A stretch of 64,000 bases of DNA from Thermohalobaculum sp965247385 (GTDB lineage Bacteria > Pseudomonadota > Alphaproteobacteria > Rhodobacterales > Rhodobacteraceae): positions 682,001 to 746,000 of the forward strand of contig CBDFHG010000002.1 in assembly GCA_965247385.1 (NCBI GenBank). The letters run 5' to 3'. Numbering within the stretch: position 1 is the first letter of the stretch; the number at the start of each line of letters is the position of its first letter. Below are positions 58,153 through 64,000 of the stretch, piece by piece. The translations under genes and the position numbers were made by a program. Under the pieces are notes generated by a model that saw only the letters and a program-made list of their open reading frames with translations, was not told the origin of the DNA and searched no databases.

Positions 58153-58961
58153 TGGCCGGCCTGCTCAGAAGACCCGATGGAACTACTGGAAAGGTCCACG
58201 ACATCACGCCCGAGGGCGCAGGCTGGGGCTATGTCGGCTTCGGCCTCTATCACCTCGAACCCGGCGAGACCGCCGCCGAACCGAACGGCAATACCGAGGT
58301 GATCCTGGTGCTTGTCGAGGGCAAGGCGGAAATCGGCGCGGGCACGCGCAGCTTCGGCGAACTCGGCGACCGTATGGATGTGTTCGAGCGCAAGAAACCC
58401 CATTGCGTCTATATCCCGGACGGCGCTGACTGGAGCGCGACGGCAACCACGAAATGCGTATTGGCGGTTTGCTCTGCCCCCGGCAAGGGCCGCCATGCGG
58501 CACAGGTCATCGGCCCGGAGGGCGTCGCGCTGGAGCAGCGCGGCAAGGGCGCCAACACGCGCCACATCCACCCGATCGCCATGGAGGACCGCGACGTGGC
58601 CGGCAGCCTGCTGGTGACCGAGGTTTTCACGCCGCAAGGCAACTGGTCATCCTATCCGCCGCACCGGCATGACGAGGATGACTACCCGAACATGACCTAT
58701 CTGGAGGAGACCTACTACCACCGCCTGTCTCCGAAGCGGGGTTTCGGCTTTCAGCGGGTCTTTACCGAGGACGGCGAACTGGACGAGACCATGGCGGTAT
58801 CGGACGGCGACGTCGTGCTGGTGCCGAAAGGCCACCACCCCTGCGCCAGCCCATATGGGTATGAAATGTACTATCTGAACGTCATGGCCGGGCCGATGCG
58901 AAAATGGCGGTTTCAGAACCACCCGGACCATGATTGGATTTTCCAGAGAGACCGCGAGTGA
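58152..58961 (+). CDS. iolB: 5-Deoxy-glucuronate isomerase (IolB)
   Basis: A 269-residue bicupin enzyme of inositol breakdown. Residues include WGYVGFGLYHLEPGETAAE, RKKPHCVYIPDGADW-type sequence (about 85-98), and the metal-site cupin motif NWSSYPPHRHDED (about 173-185), with VLVPKGHHPC later. It is the last dedicated iol gene of the plus-strand operon. iolA (malonate-semialdehyde dehydrogenase) and an inositol transporter are not in the window. Confidence 0.92.
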   Translation: MAGLLRRPDGTTGKVHDITPEGAGWGYVGFGLYHLEPGETAAEPNGNTEVILVLVEGKAEIGAGTRSFGELGDRMDVFERKKPHCVYIPDGADWSATATTKCVLAVCSAPGKGRHAAQVIGPEGVALEQRGKGANTRHIHPIAMEDRDVAGSLLVTEVFTPQGNWSSYPPHRHDEDDYPNMTYLEETYYHRLSPKRGFGFQRVFTEDGELDETMAVSDGDVVLVPKGHHPCASPYGYEMYYLNVMAGPMRKWRFQNHPDHDWIFQRDRE

Positions 58962-59034
58962 GACGCGCGCGATCGCCCGCGCCCTGGCTGCGGCACCTTC
59001 CGCCAGCGGCTATATAACCTGACAGGAGAACAAT

Positions 59035-60066
59035 GTGAGCGCACTCGATGATCTTGTCGCCGCCGCGCGCGAGAATCCACAGCGGATCGTTCTGGCCGAG
59101 GGCGAGGATCCGCGCATTGTCGAGGGCGCGGTCCGTGCGGTCCGCGACGGCGTGGCGCGGGTCACCCTGATTGGGCCGCCCGACAGGGTTCGGGCCTTGC
59201 TTGGCGGTCACGGCGCCGACCCCGACAGCTTCACAATCATCGACCCGGCCCAGACGCCCCTGACCGAGCCCTTCGCCGCCGAATATCATGTGCAGCGCCG
59301 CCACAAGGGCGTGGATGCGCAGGCGGCACGCGAGGCGGTGCTCGATCCGCTGGTATTTTCCGCGCTGATGGTCCGGCTGGGCCACGCGGACGGAACCGTC
59401 GCCGGCGCCGTGGCGACCACCGCCGACACGGTGCGGGCAGCGCTCCAGATCATCGGCCGTGCCCCCGGAAGCACACCGGGCAGCGCACTTGTCTCCAGCT
59501 TCTTCCTGATGATGCTGGACGCGCCGCATCATCCGAAGCAGGGCGTCCTGGTCTTCGCCGATTGCGGCCTGGTGGTGGAGCCGGATGCGAACGAGCTTGC
59601 CGGGATCGCGTTGGCCTCCGCCCGGTCCTTCACGGACCTGACCGGATCAGCCCCCAAGGTCGCCATGCTTTCGTTTTCGACACGCGGCAGCGCACAGCAC
59701 GACCGGGTCACCAAGGTGATCGAAGCGACCGGATTGGCCCGGGCGGCTTGCCCCGACCTGCTCATCGATGGCGACCTCCAGTTCGACTCTGCCTTCGTTC
59801 CTGAAATCAATGCCGCCAAGGCACCCGGTTCACCGATCGCCGGAGACGCCAATGTCTTCGTCTTCCCCAACCTGGAATCCGCGAATATCGGCTACAAGAT
59901 CGCCCAGCGCATCGGCGGCGCGAAAGCAATCGGCCCCATCCTCCAGGGGCTAGCCCACCCCGCCAACGACCTGTCGCGGGGATGCAGCGCGGAAGATGTC
60001 TATCACCTGATCGCGGTAACGGGCGCTCAGGCCGCGAAAGCCACCGGGCCGGACGGGCCTGATTGA
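59035..60066 (+). CDS. pta: Phosphate acetyltransferase (Pta)
   Basis: A 343-residue single-domain phosphotransacetylase, which interconverts acetyl-CoA and acetyl phosphate. The start is GTG at 59035 with AGGAG upstream. Motifs: RIVLAEGEDPRIVEGAVRAV, GHADGTVAGAVATTADTVRAALQIIG, FADCGLVVEPDANELAGIA, VAMLSFSTRGSA and FPNLESANIGYKIAQRIGGAKAIGPILQGL, all typical of the family. It lies 73 bp after iolB on the same strand and may be co-transcribed. It could process acetyl-CoA from inositol breakdown. No ackA is adjacent. Confidence 0.88.
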   Translation: MSALDDLVAAARENPQRIVLAEGEDPRIVEGAVRAVRDGVARVTLIGPPDRVRALLGGHGADPDSFTIIDPAQTPLTEPFAAEYHVQRRHKGVDAQAAREAVLDPLVFSALMVRLGHADGTVAGAVATTADTVRAALQIIGRAPGSTPGSALVSSFFLMMLDAPHHPKQGVLVFADCGLVVEPDANELAGIALASARSFTDLTGSAPKVAMLSFSTRGSAQHDRVTKVIEATGLARAACPDLLIDGDLQFDSAFVPEINAAKAPGSPIAGDANVFVFPNLESANIGYKIAQRIGGAKAIGPILQGLAHPANDLSRGCSAEDVYHLIAVTGAQAAKATGPDGPD

Positions 60067-60069
60067 GCC

Positions 60070-61410
60070 TCAGTAGGGGCCGGGGACAATCTTGCTGCCG
60101 TCCGAGAACCGCCCCGCTCGGAACCGGGTCAGGTCGTGGCCGGGGGCGCGGCCGGTCAGCAGATCGGCCATGATGCGGCCGATTGCCGGGCCGATGCCGA
60201 ATCCGTGGCCACTGAACCCGGCGGCAAAATGGAACCCTGCAATCTGCGGGGCTTCGCCCAGCACCGGAACCAGGTCCGGGGTGACATCGATCATGCCCGC
60301 CCAGGCCTCGGCCAGCTTGACTCCCGTCAGGGCCGGATATCTCTGACCCAGCCGCGCCTCGATCCGGCGCACGACCTTTGCCGACGGCTCCGGGCTCAGC
60401 ACCCGCATGCGCTCGAACGGGCTGATTTCGCCCCCCGACCATCGGCTTGAGGTGCCCCAGGCGCCGGGAAACCCCTTCGGCGCGCGCAGCCGCAGCCGCA
60501 CGTCCCGCGCCGAAATCCGCAGCAGTTTCAGGAATTTGGCGGCATAGCGGAACGAGGCCGGCGACAGGTAATGATCGGCGATGTCGCCGGTCGCCACAGT
60601 ATAGCCGCCATCAGCGCGGCGGCGGAGCGAGAGGCCCGGCTGCGAGATATTGCTGCTGTAGGTGTCGGGGGCAATCTCGGTGCGCGCGACAGTCGAGCGT
60701 GCCAACAATTGTGGAAGCTCCACCCCGGCATTGGCGGCAAAGCCGTTGGACCAGGCACCGCCTGCCAGCACCACCTGGGCACAGCGCACACGTCCGGCCT
60801 CGGTCACGACCCCGGCAACCCGGCCCGCCTGAATATCTAGGGTGCGTGCGGCACAGCTTTCGATGATGACGGCCCCGGCCCTGTGGGCGGCGCGCGCCAG
60901 GGCGGGCACGGCAACAAATGGCTCCGCCCGGCCATCGGTTTCGGTCACCATCCCGGAGGACCAGTTGCCGCCCATGCCGGGCAGGCGGTCGCGGATTTCC
61001 TGCGCTGACAGCATCCGGGTATCGAGCTGGTGCTGCTTGGCCATCTCGTACCAGGTTTCATGTTTGGCGGCGGCGGCCCGGCCATTGGCCAGATAGATAC
61101 AGCCCGACTGGGTGAAGGCCAGGTCGGCCTCGCCGGTTCGCTCGGCCAAACCCTGCCAGATGCGGTTGGCTTCCATCATGATTGGCAGCTCCGCCCAGTC
61201 GCGGCCCTGCTGGCGTACCCAGCCCCAATTGCGGCTGGATTGCTCGCCCGCCACCCGGCCCTTTTCCAGCAGCAGCACCCTGACCCCGCGCTCAGCCAGG
61301 AAGAACGCGGTCGCGGTCCCGGCGATCCCGGCACCGATGATGACGACATCTACCGCGTCTGGCAGCGGATCGGAGAAGGTGATCGGTGATTGATCGGTGA
61401 TCATCGGCAT
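60070..61410 (-). CDS. FAD-dependent amine/amino-acid oxidoreductase (DAO family)
   Basis: A 446-residue glycine/D-amino-acid oxidase-type flavoprotein. The dinucleotide-binding motif is VVIIGAGIAGTATAFFLAERG (residues 22-42), followed by VLLLEKG and the covalent-flavin-type region EQSSRNWGWVRQQGRD. The C-terminal FAD contact is GFHFAAGFSGHGFGIGPAIGRIMADLLTG. Its stop is 3 bp from that of pta (convergent). Substrates in the family include sarcosine, dimethylglycine and other amines; the sequence does not decide. ATG at 61410 or 61404 is possible. Confidence 0.83.
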   Translation of the reverse strand: MPMITDQSPITFSDPLPDAVDVVIIGAGIAGTATAFFLAERGVRVLLLEKGRVAGEQSSRNWGWVRQQGRDWAELPIMMEANRIWQGLAERTGEADLAFTQSGCIYLANGRAAAAKHETWYEMAKQHQLDTRMLSAQEIRDRLPGMGGNWSSGMVTETDGRAEPFVAVPALARAAHRAGAVIIESCAARTLDIQAGRVAGVVTEAGRVRCAQVVLAGGAWSNGFAANAGVELPQLLARSTVARTEIAPDTYSSNISQPGLSLRRRADGGYTVATGDIADHYLSPASFRYAAKFLKLLRISARDVRLRLRAPKGFPGAWGTSSRWSGGEISPFERMRVLSPEPSAKVVRRIEARLGQRYPALTGVKLAEAWAGMIDVTPDLVPVLGEAPQIAGFHFAAGFSGHGFGIGPAIGRIMADLLTGRAPGHDLTRFRAGRFSDGSKIVPGPY

Positions 61411-61466
61411 GGTGCGCGGCCCCGGTTGGCGAGTTTCTTGTTAGGAAGGTACAGCGCCACGAACGG

Positions 61467-61840
61467 CTATTCCCTGAGGGACGGAGGCCCGTTGATCCTT
61501 TCCCGAATCGACGGGAAATAGCACGCGAGCGTGAGACATTCGAGCGCCACTGTCGCCGCAAGGAACGCCGTCATGCCACCGGTATCGTGGGGCGGGCTGA
61601 CGGCGTTGATGTCGAAGGAGACGAAGTCGATCCCGGCAAGCTCTTGCAGGAGCTTCAGCCCCTCGCGGGCGGGCGCGCCGCCCAGAGCCGCTTCCGGACA
61701 GGCCGGAAACACAAGCGGAAGAACCGGATCAGGAGAAGGGTGAGCCTGGGCGAGGGCCGGGGCCGGGATCGCCAGGAGGGCAGCGAGGGTGACAGCGGAG
61801 AGGACGGCGAGAGCGCGTGTTCGCCATGTGTCCCCGAATG
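61467..61840 (-). pseudogene. Agmatinase (arginase-family) C-terminal relic joined to a signal-like segment
   Basis: The last 80 residues read REGLKLLQELAGIDFVSFDI, then NAVSPPHDTGGMTAFLAAT and VALECLTLAC. This is the end of agmatinase-family proteins, including their SPP-x-D metal region. Before it lies RALAVLSAVTLAALLAIPAPALAQ, a secretion-signal-like stretch without an in-frame ATG (an ATG at about 61838 is in another frame). Most of the enzyme, including the earlier metal ligands, is missing. The join may be a deletion between two regions of a secreted agmatinase, or a chance fusion. Confidence 0.6.
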
Positions 61841-62018
61841 TTCGCGCTTTGTCGGGCCGCCCGTGCCCGCGCGCCGGTCCCACTGGATGGGAGATCGGCG
61901 AGAGAGACGCCGCTGCCAGGGCAGGGCGCGGAGGGTGGCCGGGCAGGCTTTGACGCGGGCGCGCGGAACGTATATCCTTTTGGCGCGCGGCGGACGCGAT
62001 TGGCAGGAGACGGCAAGG

Positions 62019-62453
62019 ATGACCATGGCGTTCGATACTCTCAAGGCGATGAAGCGGCTCACCGCCACTGGCGTCGAAGAGGCGCAGGCCGAGGCCATTA
62101 TCGAAACCGTTGGCGGCGCCATGACCGAAACCCTCGCCACGAAGGACGATCTCGCGCTCCTCAAGGCCGACCTCACCGCGGAGAGCGCCGGCAGCGAGTC
62201 CCGGCTTGAGACGAAGATCGAGAGCCTGCGCGGGGAGATCGCTGGCACCGAGGGCCGGCTTGAGACGAAGATCGCTGGCACCGAGGGCCGGCTTGAGACG
62301 AAGATCGCTGGCACCGAGGGCCGGCTTGAGACGAAGATCGAAAGCCTGAGCACGGAGATCGCCAAGGGCCAGATCACGCAGTTGCGCTGGACGGTCGGCT
62401 GCATGGTCGCGATCGCGGGCGTGCTCGTCTCGACGCTCCTGCTTGGCACCTGA
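62019..62453 (+). CDS. Small coiled-coil protein with a C-terminal membrane anchor (CCDC90/DUF1640-like)
   Basis: 144 residues; ATG at 62019 behind CAGGAGA. Opening FDTLKAMKRLTATGVEEAQAEAIIE, then a helix ATKDDLALLKADL, then a coiled coil built on RLETKI units, and a final hydrophobic helix WTVGCMVAIAGVLVSTLLLG. This order (helical start, coiled coil, tail anchor) is that of bacterial DUF1640/CCDC90-like proteins. Three identical 33-bp units in the coiled coil show recent expansion. Function is unknown; the protein probably oligomerises at the inner membrane. Confidence 0.75.
   Translation: MTMAFDTLKAMKRLTATGVEEAQAEAIIETVGGAMTETLATKDDLALLKADLTAESAGSESRLETKIESLRGEIAGTEGRLETKIAGTEGRLETKIAGTEGRLETKIESLSTEIAKGQITQLRWTVGCMVAIAGVLVSTLLLGT
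62239..62337 (+). repeat. Three identical 33-bp units encoding 11-residue coiled-coil repeats
   Basis: Units at 62239-62271, 62272-62304 and 62305-62337 each encode IAGTEGRLETK. Eleven residues is the hendecad period of coiled coils, so addition or loss of a unit keeps the helix register. A degenerate unit (ESRLETKIESL) lies just upstream. Confidence 0.9.
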
Positions 62454-62600
62454 GCGGGCGGGGGGCGCGCCGCCGCGCCGGATGTCCGCCGGCGCTTCGA
62501 GGCACCGCTTTATACACATCATGAAGAACACCTTCCTCTTCGGGAAGAGGCACCGGGGGCATGTTCGCCAAAACAGCCGCCCCCGGCGCCTCCCCGCCAG

Positions 62601-63674
62601 TTACAAGCCTTTCAGCACCGCCCCGGGGTCCTGGGCGACCAGCTCCCGATAATCCGTCGCCGCCTGCTTCAGGTTGACCTCGAAGCCGAGATCGCGGCGA
62701 TCCGGAAAGCGCGGGCAGATCGAGTAGACCGCCAGCGGGATCGTCTCCTGCAGGTGGCCGGCCCAGAGCACGCCATAAGTCCCGCCGCCCTTGACCAGCC
62801 TGCCGGTCACGGCGGTGTACTGCATGAGCCACCCGGTCGGTTTGTCGGCTGGCGTGACGACGGCGCGAAACTCCGCGCCCCGCGGCCGCGTCGTCCAGGC
62901 CTCGGTGAAGTAGCGCCCGAGCGGGGCGATGCCGTCCTGGACGCAGAAATGCCCCATCGTGCCCACATTGACCACAATCCGCAGGCCGAAGCCGCGCCCG
63001 GCCGCGTCATAGGCGACCTCGACCCGGTCTGCGAGCAACGCCCGGAGACCGACCGCGTCATGGCTCGACGGCCCGACCATCGGCCCGGCCGTGAGGCCTT
63101 TCGGCGCCGCCGGGAGACCTTTCAACACCGCCTCGGGATCCTGGGCGACCAACTCCCGGTAATCCGTCGACTTCTGCTTCAGGTTGACCTCGAAGCCGAG
63201 ATCGAGGCGATCCGGAAAGCGCGGGCAGATCGAGTAGACCGCCAGCGGGATCGTCTCCTGGAGGTGGCCGGCCCAGAGCACGCCACGGGCGCGGGATCCC
63301 TTCACCAGCCGGCCGGTCTCGGCATCGTACTGCACACGCTGGCCGCTCGGTTGGTCGGCCGCGGTGACGACGGCGCGAAACTCCGCGCCCGCTGGCCGCG
63401 TCGTCCATGCCTCGGTGAAGTAGCGCCCGAACCCTGTGAGCCGGTCCTGGACGCAGTAATGTCCCATCGTGCCCACATTGACCTTGATCCGCAAGCCCCT
63501 GCCGCGCCCGGCCACGTCGTAGGCGACCTCGACCCGGTCCGCGAGCAGCGCCCGGAGACCGGCAGCGTCATGACTCGACGGCCCGACCATCGGCCCGGCC
63601 GACGCGCAACCCGTCAGCCCTACCGCCAGGGCCGCGCCCAGCATCGTCTCTCGTACTCTGTTGATCATCATCAT
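62601..63674 (-). CDS. Lipoprotein with two tandem copies of an unrecognised ~170-residue domain
   Basis: 357 residues. ATG at 63674 follows AGGAGG. The N-terminus INRVRETMLGAALAVGLTGCAS has a lipobox (LTGC), so Cys22 or close by should be lipidated. The mature part is the same domain twice, with a 510-bp period: AGPMVGPSSHDA, LRALLADRVEVAYD, VNVGTMGH-x-CVQD, GRYFTEAWTTRP and VLWAGHLQETIPLAVYSICPRFPDR occur in each. Two Cys per copy (CVQD, ICP) could form a disulfide. I do not recognise the domain. It follows a Gly-rich gene by 18 bp, probably in one operon. Confidence 0.78.
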   Translation of the reverse strand: MMMINRVRETMLGAALAVGLTGCASAGPMVGPSSHDAAGLRALLADRVEVAYDVAGRGRGLRIKVNVGTMGHYCVQDRLTGFGRYFTEAWTTRPAGAEFRAVVTAADQPSGQRVQYDAETGRLVKGSRARGVLWAGHLQETIPLAVYSICPRFPDRLDLGFEVNLKQKSTDYRELVAQDPEAVLKGLPAAPKGLTAGPMVGPSSHDAVGLRALLADRVEVAYDAAGRGFGLRIVVNVGTMGHFCVQDGIAPLGRYFTEAWTTRPRGAEFRAVVTPADKPTGWLMQYTAVTGRLVKGGGTYGVLWAGHLQETIPLAVYSICPRFPDRRDLGFEVNLKQAATDYRELVAQDPGAVLKGL

Positions 63675-63692
63675 ATTCCTCCTCCTCGGTTG

Positions 63693-64000
63693 TCAGAAAG
63701 GTCCGCCGCCGCTATCGCTGCCGCCGCCGCTATCGTTGTCAGCTCCGCCCCCGGAATCTCCATCGCTGTCCGATTGACCATTCCCGGCGCCAATGCCTCC
63801 GCCCTCGGTGCCGGAATCTCCGATGCCCTGCGTCCCGCCGTCGAAGTCGCTGCCGCGGTTACCTCCTCCGCGCCGGCCGCTAGAGCAGTAGCGCTCGCCC
63901 GAGTGTTCGCCGTGTTGCACGGTGTGCCAGGTGCCGGTGAAGTATCCATTATCGTCGTTGCCACCCCTGCACGAGCCTCCGTTGCCGCCGGATGGTGGCG
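63693..64000 (-). CDS. Gly/Ser/Asp-rich protein, C-terminal part (cut by window edge)
   Basis: The frame is open from the window edge to the TGA at 63693: GNGGSCRGGNDDNGYFTGTW, then HTVQHGEHSGERYCSSG, then a long Gly-Ser-Asp-rich tail ending SGGGPF. The repetitive GGG/SDS tail and paired Cys suggest a secreted or surface protein, but there is no recognised domain. Other phases of this low-complexity stretch are also open, so frame choice rests on the tail composition and on the 18-bp spacing to the lipoprotein start. Confidence 0.5.
   Translation of the reverse strand, partial: PPSGGNGGSCRGGNDDNGYFTGTWHTVQHGEHSGERYCSSGRRGGGNRGSDFDGGTQGIGDSGTEGGGIGAGNGQSDSDGDSGGGADNDSGGGSDSGGGPF

Noticed and set aside
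61830..62531. The N-terminal part of a 354-codon minus-strand frame opposite the coiled-coil gene
   Set aside because: Its repeats (LRLKPALGASD) mirror the 33-bp coiled-coil repeats of the plus strand, which has a good ribosome site and a membrane anchor. Only the agmatinase-like end (61467-61840) was kept as a relic.

Overview
The window is GC-rich and reads as an alphaproteobacterium, probably a marine or Rhodobacterales/Rhodospirillales-like heterotroph. This rests on gene content (a GlpSTPQV-type glycerol importer, DUF3726, DUF1028, a divergent iolG/iolCDEB locus, a Rieske oxygenase cluster) and not on any rRNA; no rRNA, tRNA or CRISPR was seen.

Layout. 1-6668: the start of a glpR-like DeoR repressor, divergent from a six-gene glycerol ABC importer operon that ends in a good terminator. 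6770-9509: phosphonoacetate hydrolase (phnA), split by a 1.49-kb insertion sequence with a perfect 4-bp target duplication; excising the element in silico restores the frame. 9768-13655: IS debris (a frameshifted IS5-type transposase, an IS66 element with a frameshifted tnpA, and a second IS66 C-terminal fragment). 13680-35944: one giant gene on the minus strand (about 22.3 kb, about 7,420 residues if one frame break is closed). It has a signal peptide, about 56 putative-Ig (He_PIG-like) repeats, cadherin-like, fibronectin III and other Ig-like modules, and a C-terminal autotransporter beta-barrel. The block is bracketed by inverted ISNCY-type termini (10740-10750 and 36370-36380) and by a 10-bp direct repeat, so it may be cargo of, or an insertion into, an ISNCY element.

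36529-42367: a tightly spaced catabolic operon with a HpaB-type flavin monooxygenase, a Rieske oxygenase, a flavin reductase fused to a LysR-type ligand-binding domain, a Rid-family protein, a PhyH-type dioxygenase and DUF1028. A truncated LysR gene (42434) and an isolated lpxC (43362) follow. 44361-52249: a minus-strand operon (aldehyde dehydrogenase, an M19 peptidase-like protein lacking the usual HxD metal motif, an unrecognised 565-aa protein, DUF3726), a lone peptide-type binding protein, a complete LysR regulator, and a broken duplicate of that LysR start. 52280-60066: myo-inositol catabolism (iolG divergent from iolC-J, iolD, iolE, iolB) followed by pta. 60070-64000: a FAD oxidoreductase, an agmatinase relic, a hendecad coiled-coil membrane protein, a lipoprotein built of two copies of one domain, and a Gly-rich protein cut by the window edge.

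How it works together. The window combines uptake and oxidation of small organic substrates (glycerol, inositol, a phosphonate in the past, and an unidentified compound handled by the oxygenase cluster) with a very large surface protein on an IS-rich island. The strongest candidates for something undescribed are the reductase-LysR fusion with its oxygenase operon, and the giant autotransporter with its IS bracket and the homopolymer tracts near its 5' end.
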